Positions 19,008 through 26,838 of a stretch of 64,000 bases of DNA are shown here, piece after piece. Within the stretch, counting starts at the first letter, position 1; every line of letters starts with the position of its first letter. Origin of the DNA: Flavobacterium sp. CF136 (GTDB taxonomy: Bacteria > Bacteroidota > Bacteroidia > Flavobacteriales > Flavobacteriaceae); NCBI RefSeq assembly GCF_000282055.1, contig NZ_AKJZ01000016.1, positions 124,001 to 188,000 on the forward strand, given 5' to 3'. Under the pieces are notes generated by a model. That model saw nothing but the letters and a program-made list of their open reading frames with translations. It did not search any database and had not been told where the DNA came from. A program made the translations under genes and the position numbers.

Positions 19008-19589
19008 ATGACAGAACTTCTTAAAAAAAATATTGCAGCACATATTTCTCTTTCTGAAAATGAAACAGAAGCATTTTGTAATTTATTCGAGCACGAAACA
19101 ATTAAGAAAAAAAGTTTTTTGCTGCGGGAAGGAGAAGTTTGCAAATTTGAAGGCTTTGTTGTCAAAGGACTCTTTCGGGTATATCATATTGATCAAAATG
19201 GTTTCGAGCAAATACTTTATTTTGCTGTTGAAAATTGGTGGATTACTGATATTGATAGTTTTACCAGTGAGACGCCATCACAACTTTTTATAGAAGCCCT
19301 GGAAGACAGTGAAGTGCTTATCATTTCTAAAAGTGATAAAGAATTTGCTTATTCAAACCTGCCTAAAATAGAAAAACTATTTCGGGTAATGACCCAAAAA
19401 ACCCACGTCGCACTTCAACGCAGAATGATAGACAATTTAAGCAAAACTGCGGAATCACGTTATGTTGAGTTTACAGAAAAATATCCACAGCTTATTCAGC
19501 GTCTTTCAAACATTCAAATAGCGGCTTATCTGGGAATCACCAATGTTTTTTTGAGTAACATCCGAAAGAAAATTGCCCTGAAAAAATAA
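19008..19589 (+). CDS. Crp/Fnr-family transcriptional regulator (first copy)
   Basis: A 193-residue regulator with an N-terminal cyclic-nucleotide-binding-like beta-barrel (about residues 25-115, RLREGEVCKFEGFVVKGLFRVYH-like pattern) and a short C-terminal winged HTH (about 150-190, LSNIQIAAYLGITNVFLSNIRKKI). The recognition helix reads VFLSN, lacking the Glu and Arg that FNR and CRP use to read TTGA or GTGA half-sites, so its DNA target should differ from that of the second Crp/Fnr gene at 23113. It lacks an Fe-S cysteine cluster. It is followed by a DsbA-like gene on the same strand. Confidence 0.88.
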   Translation: MTELLKKNIAAHISLSENETEAFCNLFEHETIKKKSFLLREGEVCKFEGFVVKGLFRVYHIDQNGFEQILYFAVENWWITDIDSFTSETPSQLFIEALEDSEVLIISKSDKEFAYSNLPKIEKLFRVMTQKTHVALQRRMIDNLSKTAESRYVEFTEKYPQLIQRLSNIQIAAYLGITNVFLSNIRKKIALKK

Positions 19590-19745
19590 GGCTTCCTTTT
19601 TATTTTTTAAACTACTTTAATGTTTTTGTATCTCTTTTGATATCATCTTTGTATAGTATTACACTAGTAATCAATCACTAAATAAATCGAAGATCATTTC
19701 ATCCGTTCACCTTAAGGGCGGTCATGAATACAAAAACAGTAAATA

Positions 19746-20375
19746 ATGAGTAAACTAATTTATGTAATGGATCCGCTTTGTGGCTGGTGTTATGGAAACA
19801 GCACCAATACACAAAAACTATACGAAAAATACAAAAATCTGATTGATTTTGAAATTTTGCCTGCCGGAATGTGGATTGGTACAAATGCCCGTAAACAGTC
19901 GAAACAAATGGCACAATTCATCAAAAAACACGACCCACAGGTACAGCAAACCACAGGAACTGAATTTGGTAAAGCCTATTTTGAGTTTATCGAAAATGAA
20001 AATATTATTTTGGACAGCGAAGTACCATCAAGAGCCATTGTCAGTGTAAAGAAATTATGGGTATCACAATCCATTCCTTTCGCTATTGAAGTGCAAAAAG
20101 CGAGATATTGGTATGGAAAAGACTTGAATAGTGATGAAACTTATCTTAGTATTTGTGATACTTTGGGATTGGATAAAGTCGATTTTCTAAAAACATTTCA
20201 TTCTGAAACCATCAAAAAAGAAACACAGGAAACCTTTGTTTTGGCACAACAATACGCCAGTTCATATCCTACACTTTTGGCAGAAAAAGAGCGTAAAATT
20301 TACATTTTAGAACAAGGTTATGCCTCTTTTGAAACTATCACTAAACAAATTGATTTACTGTATTTATTAAACTAG
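19746..20375 (+). CDS. DsbA-family thioredoxin-like protein
   Basis: A 209-residue thiol oxidoreductase or isomerase of the DsbA/FrnE group. The active-site CxxC is near the N-terminus in MDPLCGWCYGNS, the helical insertion spans about residues 60-160, and no signal peptide is present, so it is cytoplasmic. The family includes polyketide-linked thiol oxidoreductases and disulfide isomerases. It sits between a Crp/Fnr regulator and SnoaL-like and dioxygenase genes, in keeping with a redox or electrophile response cluster. Confidence 0.85.
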   Translation: MSKLIYVMDPLCGWCYGNSTNTQKLYEKYKNLIDFEILPAGMWIGTNARKQSKQMAQFIKKHDPQVQQTTGTEFGKAYFEFIENENIILDSEVPSRAIVSVKKLWVSQSIPFAIEVQKARYWYGKDLNSDETYLSICDTLGLDKVDFLKTFHSETIKKETQETFVLAQQYASSYPTLLAEKERKIYILEQGYASFETITKQIDLLYLLN

Positions 20376-20393
20376 TTTAATGGTCTTAGGTAT

Positions 20394-20411
20394 TAGGTAC
20401 CTATATATTTG
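20394..20411 (+). promoter_or_regulatory. Promoter with adjoining palindrome, SnoaL-like lipoprotein gene
   Basis: A perfect 10-bp palindrome TAGGTACCTA (20394-20403) directly abuts the -7 element TATATTTG (20404-20411), which is 25 nt before the ATG at 20437. The position would let a bound repressor block the promoter. The binding protein is unknown. Confidence 0.45.
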
Positions 20412-20436
20412 TATTATAATTTAAAAATAAAGTAAA

Positions 20437-20907
20437 ATGAAAAAAATTATTGTGACACTTTGTGTTGTTATCAGCCTTTCCATTTTTTCAGTGAGCTGTT
20501 CAAAAGATACCAATTCTTCAACCAGAAACTTACAACAAGAAGAAAGCAATAAGGAATTAGTTCTTAAATTCTACCAAAAATTATTTGGGGACAAAGATAT
20601 TTCTGCTATTGATGAGTACATTGTTCCAAATTATATACAGCACAACCCACAGATTGCTGATGGCAGAGAAGCATTAAAGAAAATAGCAACACAGTGGATT
20701 GCTGGCGGTCCAAAAACAAAGGTAGATGTACACCAATCAGTTGCTGAAGGAAACCTGGTTATCCTTCACGTAAAAATCCCTACTCCAGATGGAAAGTATC
20801 AAGCCATTGCAGAAATTTTTAGAGTAGAAAATAACAAAATTGCAGAGCATTGGGATGTTATTCAGGCTGCTCCTGAGACATCTGCAAATCCACATCCGAT
20901 GTTTTAG
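20437..20907 (+). CDS. SnoaL/NTF2-like lipoprotein
   Basis: A 156-residue protein with a lipoprotein signal (MKKIIVTLCVVISLSIFSVSC, then SKD). The mature part follows the SnoaL polyketide-cyclase-like pattern: KELVLKFYQKLFGDKDISAIDEYIVPNYIQHNP, then DGREALKKIA and a terminal IFRVENNKIAEHWDVIQ. It is probably anchored in the periplasm or outer membrane and binds or acts on a small hydrophobic or aromatic compound. It is directly upstream of the frameshifted intradiol dioxygenase. Confidence 0.85.
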   Translation: MKKIIVTLCVVISLSIFSVSCSKDTNSSTRNLQQEESNKELVLKFYQKLFGDKDISAIDEYIVPNYIQHNPQIADGREALKKIATQWIAGGPKTKVDVHQSVAEGNLVILHVKIPTPDGKYQAIAEIFRVENNKIAEHWDVIQAAPETSANPHPMF

Positions 20908-20963
20908 ATAATGGTAATCTAAGAAATCGAAAACCTTTATAAATTATTTCTAAAAATAAAGTA

Positions 20964-21676
20964 ATGGACAGAAAAAAATTTCTAAAAAATAGTTTCTTAG
21001 GCTTAGGGGCAATTGTAGCTTTACCTACTGCAATCAGCTCATGCTCAAAAGACAATGACGCTGTTACGACTCCTGCAAATAGTGGCAGCAATAACTCAAA
21101 TGATTGTGCGATTTCCCCAACAGAAACCGTGGGACCTTTTCCTATCCTTACTCCTGCACAATATGTCAGGCCAGTATTATTGGCGACAGAATAGGCATCC
21201 CGCTTTTAATGACCCTGACCATACAAGACCAAAGCAATGGCTGCACGCCTCTTGAAGGAGTATTAGTAGATGTTTGGCAATGTGATAAAGATGGTAATTA
21301 TTCTCAGTACGGCGGCAATCAATTACAAACTACCAATTATAGTAATCAGAACTTTCTTCGCGGGAGACAAACTACAAATGCTAATGGGCAGGTATCTTTC
21401 ATTAGTATTTTTCCGGGATGGTATCCGGGCAGGGCGCCCCATATTCATGTTGAGGTTCTCACAACGAGCGGCACTTCACTTTTAGTAACACAAATTGCTT
21501 TTCCTGTTTCGGTCTATTCTGAGGTTTATGCAACTAATGGCTACAATGGTGCGCCGGACAGGTCTAATACACAAGACAGTATCTTTTCAGATAGCTTAAG
21601 CAGAAACATGTCAGATAGTGTTACAGGAAATACTGTTGACGGGTATACACTTTTGAAAAAAATTACCGTAGGATAA
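20964..21676 (+). pseudogene. Intradiol ring-cleavage dioxygenase-like, frameshifted
   Basis: Two overlapping frames give one protein of the protocatechuate/catechol 1,2-dioxygenase family. The first (20964-21170) codes a lipoprotein or Tat-like leader (MDRKKFLKNSFLGLGAIVA...SSCSKD) and ISPTETVGPFPILTPAQYVR; the second resumes at 21173 with SIIGDRIGIPLLMTLTIQD. Two bases (cc, 21171-21172) stand where one codon is expected, i.e. an apparent 1-nt deletion. All likely iron ligands remain downstream: Tyr in DGNYSQYG, Tyr in GWYPGR and two His in PHIHVEV. So the break is recent, or a sequencing or assembly error. The gene lies in the SnoaL/MBL cluster and would oxidise catecholic compounds. Confidence 0.8.
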
Positions 21677-21713
21677 ATCGAAGACTCATTAATATAAAAC
21701 AAAATAAAAAGTC

Positions 21714-22607
21714 ATGAATAAATACAACATCTCAATAATACTTTTAACAATCTTAACATTATTTAATATGGAAACACAAGCACAAAGTTTCAAAACCATC
21801 GAAACTAAAAATTTGAAACTTCAGGTTTATAACGCATCAGAAAACAGTTTTGGTGTAGCATCAGTAATTGTATCGGGAAAAACAGATGCAGTTTTGATTG
21901 ACGCACAATTTACTTTGGCAGATGCCGAAAAAGTAGCACAGGAAATTAAAGCAAGCGGCAAAAAACTTACTGCTATTTTTGTTTCTCACGGTGATCCTGA
22001 TTTTTACTTCGGACTGGAAGTATTCAAAAAATATTTCCCGGAAGTTACAGCTTATGCTTCTCCTGCAACAGTAGAGCATATTAAAGCTACAGCTCAAAAG
22101 AAATTAGAAGTTTGGGGAGAAAGATTGGGCAAGAGCATTACGTCAAACGTAATTTTACCTCAGGTTTTAAGAGGAAATAGTATTGAATTGGAAGGCCAGA
22201 AATTAGAAATCATTGGTTTGGAAGAATTCCCGAATAAAACTTTTGTCTGGATTCCTTCTATCAAAGCAGTTGTTGGCGGAATCAATATTTTTGGAACAAC
22301 TTTTCATCTTTGGATGGCAGATGCACAAACTGCAGATGCCCGTAAAAGCTGGATTTCAGTTTTAGACAAAATTACTGCCTTGAAACCTGAAATTGTAATT
22401 CCTGCACACGCCAATTCAAATTCTCCATTCGATATAGCTGCCGTAAATCATACCAAAAGCTACATTCAATTTTACGAAGAAGCTTTGAAATCAAATAAAA
22501 CATCAGAAGCTTTAATTACAGCTTTGAAAACAAAATACCCGGCACTTACTTTTGAAACAGCATTGCAGATTGGTGCAAAAGTAAACACCGGAGAAATGAA
22601 ATGGTAA
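21714..22607 (+). CDS. Secreted MBL-fold metallo-hydrolase with variant metal motif
   Basis: A 297-residue protein with a signal peptide (MNKYNISIILLTILTLFNMETQAQ) and a metallo-beta-lactamase fold. The usual HxHxDH motif is altered to SHGDPDFYFG (about residue 90), so two of the metal-binding His are replaced; the later His in PAHANSNSPFD and the Gly-rich GGINIFG strand remain. The same variant occurs, as far as I recall, in other bacterial MBL-like proteins, so the site may bind metal differently or not at all. It is overlapped by 7 nt by the next SnoaL-like gene, implying coupled translation. Confidence 0.82.
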   Translation: MNKYNISIILLTILTLFNMETQAQSFKTIETKNLKLQVYNASENSFGVASVIVSGKTDAVLIDAQFTLADAEKVAQEIKASGKKLTAIFVSHGDPDFYFGLEVFKKYFPEVTAYASPATVEHIKATAQKKLEVWGERLGKSITSNVILPQVLRGNSIELEGQKLEIIGLEEFPNKTFVWIPSIKAVVGGINIFGTTFHLWMADAQTADARKSWISVLDKITALKPEIVIPAHANSNSPFDIAAVNHTKSYIQFYEEALKSNKTSEALITALKTKYPALTFETALQIGAKVNTGEMKW

Positions 22608-23062
22608 AATCAATCCTCTACAGCCTGACGATACTTTTGGTATTGTCAGGCTGTTCTTTAAATAAAAAGACAATGACAAATCTTGAAATTATAAAAAGCA
22701 CTTACGAAGGAAAAACTTCGAAAGAAAACGGTGAAAATCTGGCTAAATATGTAGCCGATGACATTTCCTTGACAGAAGCCAAAGGTTTTCCGTATGGAGG
22801 AACTTATATCGGTTTAGATAATATAACCAAAAATGTTTTCAGCAGATTGGGAAGTGAATGGATTGATTATAAATTTACTCCGGAAGATTATATAGCCAGT
22901 GATGATAAAGTGGTCGCATACGGAACATATACTGGCACTTATAAAATTACAGGCAAACCATTTACAGCCAGAGTGGCTCACGTTTGGAAATTAAAAGACA
23001 GCAAAATTGTAAGTTTTGAACAATTTGTGGATAGTCAAACTGTCAATGATGCAATTAAATAA
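22601..23062 (+). CDS. SnoaL/NTF2-like lipoprotein
   Basis: A 153-residue protein with lipobox LVLSGCSLN, placing it in the periplasm. The mature part is a SnoaL-like fold (NLEIIKSTYEGKTSKENGENLAKYVADDISL, then VAYGTYTGTYKITGKPFTARVAHVWKLKDSKIVSFEQF). Its ATG lies inside the 3' end of the MBL gene, so the two are made together and may act on the same compound. Confidence 0.85.
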   Translation: MVKSILYSLTILLVLSGCSLNKKTMTNLEIIKSTYEGKTSKENGENLAKYVADDISLTEAKGFPYGGTYIGLDNITKNVFSRLGSEWIDYKFTPEDYIASDDKVVAYGTYTGTYKITGKPFTARVAHVWKLKDSKIVSFEQFVDSQTVNDAIK

Positions 23063-23112
23063 TAAAAGTTATTTTTTTCTATCTTGCACTGTTTTAATAT
23101 AACCATCAAGCA

Positions 23113-23694
23113 ATGCACGAAAATCTTTTAGCCTATATCAACCATTATAGTAAAAACCCTCTTTCCAGCGAAGAGGAAGCCTTAGTTATAGCTACTTTTC
23201 AACCTAAAAAACTTAGAAAGAAACAATACTTTTTACAGGAAGGTGATGTATGCAAGTATGCTAGTTTTGTTGTAAAAGGAGCTATGCGGCAATACAGTGT
23301 AGATGATAAAGGCATTGAACATATTGTACATTTGTTTATTGAAAACTATTGGGCAAGCGACCGTGAAAGCACTATTATGCTTACACCTTCAAAATATAAT
23401 ATTGATGCATGGGAAGACACTGAACTACTCATTATTACAAGAGCTGAAATGCTGGATTTGATGGAAAAAATACCTGCATTGGTAGAAATGATCCGATTAA
23501 TGGATGAAAGAAATGCCATTGCCAACCAAAGAAGACTAAGCTCTACCATAAGCAATTCTGCCGAAAAACGCTATGAGGAATTTGTAGAGAACCATCCTCA
23601 ATTTATCCAACGATTTCCTCAGCACATCATTGCTTCCTATTTAGGTATAACCAAAGAAACATTGAGCCGAATTAGAAAACAAGCCCTTAAATAA
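23113..23694 (+). CDS. Crp/Fnr-family transcriptional regulator (second copy, FNR-like recognition helix)
   Basis: A 193-residue regulator with a cNMP-binding-like barrel (about residues 25-115, KKQYFLQEGDVCKYASFVVKGAMRQYSV) and a short C-terminal winged HTH (about 150-193). The recognition helix GITKETLSRIRK has the E-x-x-S-R residues that E. coli FNR (E209, S212, R213) uses to read TTGA half-sites. This matches the TTGAy-N4-rTCAA palindromes found directly downstream at 23727, 24891 and 25468. The single Cys in DVCKY is not an Fe-S cluster site, so the signal is not oxygen through [4Fe-4S]. It probably activates the three following transcription units. Confidence 0.9.
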   Translation: MHENLLAYINHYSKNPLSSEEEALVIATFQPKKLRKKQYFLQEGDVCKYASFVVKGAMRQYSVDDKGIEHIVHLFIENYWASDRESTIMLTPSKYNIDAWEDTELLIITRAEMLDLMEKIPALVEMIRLMDERNAIANQRRLSSTISNSAEKRYEEFVENHPQFIQRFPQHIIASYLGITKETLSRIRKQALK

Positions 23695-23718
23695 CCTCTG
23701 TTTTTAAGTTTTCATTAT

Positions 23719-23748
23719 AAAAACCGTTGACAAATGTCAACGGTTTTT
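23719..23748. promoter_or_regulatory. FNR-like palindrome 1 (also hairpin/terminator-like)
   Basis: The core TTGAC-AAAT-GTCAA spans 23727-23740 and is extended to a 13-bp inverted repeat followed by T-runs. It lies 25 nt after the Crp/Fnr stop, so it can also end that transcript. Its centre (23733.5) is 53.5 bp upstream of a -7-like CAACTTTG (23787-23794) before the quinone oxidoreductase gene. Confidence 0.7.
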
Positions 23749-23786
23749 TTTATCATATCTCATTGTTGCAAAGCTTGCCTTTGATG

Positions 23787-23794
23787 CAACTTTG
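23787..23794 (+). promoter_or_regulatory. -7-like element, quinone oxidoreductase gene
   Basis: CAACTTTG is one mismatch from TAnnTTTG and sits in a block (GATGCAACTTTGCCT) shared with the next transcription unit. The suboptimal -7 suits an activator-dependent promoter. Confidence 0.5.
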
Positions 23795-23832
23795 CCTTAT
23801 CAAAATCAATAAAAATATTAAAAAATAAAACA

Positions 23833-24840
23833 ATGAGTGATTTATCAAAAATATCTAAAACAGTTGTTTTCCATGAGGCTGGAAAACCGGAAGTATTAAA
23901 AATTGAACAGTTAGAAGTGCCTGCTCCAGGGCCACAGGAAGTAAGAATTCAGGTTAAATCAATTGGAGTTAACAGAGCAGATGCGATGTATCGTCAGGGA
24001 ATGTATATTGAAAACCCTGTTTTTCCTGCTAAACTAGGCTATGAAGCAGCAGGAATAATTGAAGCTGTAGGTTCTGAAGTCACTAATTTATCAGTAGGTG
24101 ATGTTGTAAATGTCATTCCCGGGTTTTCATTGCATAATTATTCTTCTTATGGTGAATATATAATAATGCTATCCTATGCAGTACATAAATACCCAGCCAA
24201 TTTATCTTATCATGAAGCAGCATCTTTATGGACAAGTTACTCCACAATGTACGGAATGATAGTACATTCAGGAAAATTAAAGCCAGGAGAATTTGTAGTT
24301 GTTAATGCAGCTTCAAGCAGTGCAGGTCTCGCGGCAATTCAAATAACAAATTATGTTGGAGGAATTTCTATTGCTTTAACCACTTCACCTAAGAAAAAAG
24401 AGGCATTATTAAAAGCAGGTGCTTCCCACGTTATTGTCACATCTGAAGAAGATATAGCAACTGAAGTTTTAAAAATCACAAACAATATTGGTGCCCATAT
24501 AATTTTAGATCCTGTTGTAGGGGCTAAATTCAGTAACCTTTTAAGCTCGGTTGCCGAAAACGGAAAAGTATTTGTTTATGGTGCATTGAGTCATGAACCA
24601 GCAGTTTTTCCTGCATTTGATGTTATGATGAAAACTCCAACAATTAGAGGATATTCTGCAATTGAAGTTTTAGGCAATATGGAAGTTTTAATGCAAGCGA
24701 TAGCTTTTATTGATAAAGGTGTAGCCGAAGGAAAATTAAAACCAATTATTGATAAAGTATTTAATCTGGATGAAATTGTTGTCGCTCACAACTATTTAGA
24801 ATCAAACCAACAATTTGGTAAGATTGTAGTGAATATATAA
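23833..24840 (+). CDS. Zinc-independent alcohol dehydrogenase/quinone oxidoreductase (MDR family)
   Basis: A 335-residue NADPH-dependent medium-chain reductase. The N-terminal GroES-like domain contains IGVNRADAMYRQGMY and YEAAGIIEAVG; the Rossmann domain begins near residue 155 at VVVNAASSSAGLAAIQITN. The usual AASGGVG is altered to AASSSAG, so the Gly-rich turn is weaker than normal. Structural zinc cysteines are absent, as in quinone oxidoreductases. It is the first target behind the FNR-like palindrome, so detoxification of quinones or enones is the likely role. Confidence 0.9.
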   Translation: MSDLSKISKTVVFHEAGKPEVLKIEQLEVPAPGPQEVRIQVKSIGVNRADAMYRQGMYIENPVFPAKLGYEAAGIIEAVGSEVTNLSVGDVVNVIPGFSLHNYSSYGEYIIMLSYAVHKYPANLSYHEAASLWTSYSTMYGMIVHSGKLKPGEFVVVNAASSSAGLAAIQITNYVGGISIALTTSPKKKEALLKAGASHVIVTSEEDIATEVLKITNNIGAHIILDPVVGAKFSNLLSSVAENGKVFVYGALSHEPAVFPAFDVMMKTPTIRGYSAIEVLGNMEVLMQAIAFIDKGVAEGKLKPIIDKVFNLDEIVVAHNYLESNQQFGKIVVNI

Positions 24841-24890
24841 TTTGTTTTAAAACTTAAAGAAACAAAATCTTAAGAGAGACAAAATATTTG

Positions 24891-24904
24891 TTGACATTTA
24901 TCAA
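24891..24904. promoter_or_regulatory. FNR-like palindrome 2
   Basis: TTGAC-ATTT-ATCAA has a centre (24897.5) exactly 53.5 bp upstream of the -7-like CAACTTTG at 24951-24958. The flanking sequence (ATCAACAGTTTATTTTATCA and on) is homologous to elements 1 and 3. It lacks a long flanking stem, so it is not terminator-like, which supports the operator reading. Confidence 0.7.
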
Positions 24905-24950
24905 CAGTTTATTTTATCAAATCGCATCGTTTTAAGGATTACTTATGATG

Positions 24951-24958
24951 CAACTTTG
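24951..24958 (+). promoter_or_regulatory. -7-like element, SnoaL gene
   Basis: CAACTTTG lies in the conserved block GATGCAACTTTGCCT, 43 nt before the ATG at 25002. Confidence 0.5.
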
Positions 24959-25001
24959 CCTCAACAAATTGATAAAAAATAACATTAAAATTTAAACAAA
25001 A

Positions 25002-25433
25002 ATGGAAAATTCAAAAAATACACCAGCTACTCAACTTCTTCGTAACACTTTAGACAGATTTCTCGCAAAAGATATGAAAGGCTGGTCAGAACTTTGTGCC
25101 GAAGATGTAGTTGCCGAATTTCCTTTTGCCCCGGAAGGTTCACAAGCAAGGTTTGAAGGAAAAGAGGCTCTTTATGCTTATTTAAAAGATTACCCAAGTT
25201 ATATCGATATAAAATCATTACCAACCTTAAAAATCTACGGTACTGATGACGAAAATGTTGCTATCGCAGAATGGAGTGCTTCCGGAGTTGTAATTGGAAA
25301 TGGTAATCCGTATGAAATGAGCTATGCAACTTTCATAACTTTCCGTGACGGTCTTGTTGTAAACTACCGTGAATACTGGAACCCACAAGCTTTTCAAAAA
25401 GCGATGAGCGGTGGAAGCTTTGCTGCCGAATAA
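25002..25433 (+). CDS. SnoaL-like/NTF2-like protein
   Basis: A 143-residue cytoplasmic SnoaL-like protein without a signal peptide: TPATQLLRNTLDRFLAKDMKGWSELCAEDVVAEFPFAPEG, then EGKEALYAYLKDYP and a final TFITFRDGLVVNYREYWNPQAF. This subfamily is typical of small-ligand isomerases or cyclases. It stands alone behind the second FNR-like box and is separated from the DoxX unit by the third box. Confidence 0.88.
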   Translation: MENSKNTPATQLLRNTLDRFLAKDMKGWSELCAEDVVAEFPFAPEGSQARFEGKEALYAYLKDYPSYIDIKSLPTLKIYGTDDENVAIAEWSASGVVIGNGNPYEMSYATFITFRDGLVVNYREYWNPQAFQKAMSGGSFAAE

Positions 25434-25459
25434 AGTTGCCCAAAACTAATCCTACTTAT

Positions 25460-25489
25460 AAAAACCGTTGATAAATGTCAACGGTTTTT
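25460..25489. promoter_or_regulatory. FNR-like palindrome 3 (also hairpin/terminator-like)
   Basis: The core TTGAT-AAAT-GTCAA (25468-25481) lies within a 12-bp inverted repeat with T-run, 26 nt after the SnoaL stop codon. Its centre (25474.5) is again 53.5 bp from the -7-like CAATTTTA (25528-25535) before the DoxX gene. Confidence 0.7.
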
Positions 25490-25527
25490 TTTATCATATC
25501 TCATCGTTTTAGGGCTTGTTTCTATTG

Positions 25528-25535
25528 CAATTTTA
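25528..25535 (+). promoter_or_regulatory. -7-like element, DoxX-pirin-SDR operon
   Basis: CAATTTTA is the weakest of the three -7-like elements by sequence but stands at the identical distance from the palindrome centre. The ATG follows at 25580. Confidence 0.4.
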
Positions 25536-25579
25536 CATCATAGAAATAAACAAAAATTAATCATTAAAAATTAGAAAAA

Positions 25580-25945
25580 ATGAACAAGAACAAAATTATT
25601 TATTGGACAACAACAGGTATTATTACAGCTATGATGTTATTTAGTGCATTCGGATATTTTACAAATGCCGATATGAAGGCTGCCTTTGTACATTTAGGTT
25701 TTCCGGATTATTTCAGAATTGAGCTGGGCGTCTTAAAATTATTTGGAGCTTTTGTATTAATACTTCCACTGATTTCAGATAAAATAAAATCATTCGCTTA
25801 TTTCGGTTTCGCACTAACATTTGTTTCGGCATTTATAGCACACCTTTCTAGTGGAGATCCAATTTCTGTAGCGGTTGCGCCTATTGTCTTTTTAGTGATT
25901 TTGGGAGTGTCCTATTATTTTAAAAATAAAATGGAAAATAAATAA
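25580..25945 (+). CDS. DoxX family membrane protein
   Basis: A 121-residue inner-membrane protein with four hydrophobic helices (about residues 7-25, 45-65, 72-90 and 98-115); the pattern MLFSAFGYFTNADMKAAFVHLGFPDYFRIELGVLKLFGAFVLI is that of the DoxX-like family. It is the first gene of an operon with pirin (8-nt gap) and an SDR (12-nt gap), behind the third FNR-like box. Confidence 0.88.
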   Translation: MNKNKIIYWTTTGIITAMMLFSAFGYFTNADMKAAFVHLGFPDYFRIELGVLKLFGAFVLILPLISDKIKSFAYFGFALTFVSAFIAHLSSGDPISVAVAPIVFLVILGVSYYFKNKMENK

Positions 25946-25953
25946 GTAAAACA

Positions 25954-26826
25954 ATGAAAAAAGAAGCAAGTTTTTCAACAAAAGGGAATAGAGCTGATTT
26001 AGGCCCTTTGACAATAAATAGATTGCTGCCCAATCAGTATGCAAATAAAGTGGGACCATTCGTGTTTCTTGACTATGTAGCTCCTGCAATTAAAGATACT
26101 ATCACTGAGAATGGTATGGGAGCCCATCCACATAGAGGAATTGCTACATTGACTTATATTCTTCAAGGCGAAGAAGAACACTTTGACAGTGCTGGGAATT
26201 ATGCCAAAATACATTCGGGTGGCGTTCAATGGATGAAAGCAGGTACAGGAATAGTTCATGATGGAAATTTGAATTATGATTCAGAAACAGATAGCAAGAT
26301 GGTTCACGGTTTTCAGTTTTGGATTAATCTACCTGCAAAAAACAAAACAGAAAGCCCGGCGCATATAGCAATTCAAGCCAATGAAGTACCTAAAAAAGCA
26401 TTAGCCTACGAAAGTGGATGGATAAAGGTAATTGTAGGTAACTATGAGAAATTGAGTTCTATAATTCCAAATTATTCCCAGCAGTTTCTATATCATATCC
26501 ATTTGGAAGCAGGCAAACAATTTACTATTCAGATGGCAGATAAAATAGAGGTTGCCGCTTTTTTGCCTACGAATAGTGTAATACTGAATGATACTGAATT
26601 TGAAGCAGGAGAATTTGTAGAATTTAGCAGAAATGCAGGAGAAATAGAAATAAAAAATACTTCTGAAAAAGCTATTGATATTTTGTTTTTTGGTGGTGAA
26701 GAATATGCTGAACCTATTGTTGCAGAAGGGCCATTTGTAATGAATTCATCAGGAGAAATTGCAGATGCATATCGAGATTTTTATGCTGGAAAGTATGGTG
26801 AAATTAAATCAACAAAAAAGAACTAA
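25954..26826 (+). CDS. Pirin family protein
   Basis: A 290-residue bicupin of the pirin family, whose members include quercetin 2,3-dioxygenases. The N-terminal cupin holds the metal-binding His pair in GAHPHRGIATLTYIL and the GTGIVHDGN segment, where the family usually has GIVHSE, so the last ligand position may differ. The C-terminal cupin runs from about residue 165 to 260. It is the second gene of the DoxX operon. An aromatic or flavonoid-like substrate, or a redox-sensing role, is inference. Confidence 0.9.
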   Translation: MKKEASFSTKGNRADLGPLTINRLLPNQYANKVGPFVFLDYVAPAIKDTITENGMGAHPHRGIATLTYILQGEEEHFDSAGNYAKIHSGGVQWMKAGTGIVHDGNLNYDSETDSKMVHGFQFWINLPAKNKTESPAHIAIQANEVPKKALAYESGWIKVIVGNYEKLSSIIPNYSQQFLYHIHLEAGKQFTIQMADKIEVAAFLPTNSVILNDTEFEAGEFVEFSRNAGEIEIKNTSEKAIDILFFGGEEYAEPIVAEGPFVMNSSGEIADAYRDFYAGKYGEIKSTKKN

Positions 26827-26838
26827 TAAAATGAAATT

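Noticed and set aside
21055..21255. Additional short open frame in the dioxygenase region
   Set aside because: It lies in the third frame; the two other frames join to one conserved protein.
23719..23748. Palindrome taken only as a terminator
   Set aside because: It does look like one, but the homologous copy at 24891 lacks the long stem and T-run, and all three have the same distance to the -7-like element, so an operator role is needed to explain conservation.
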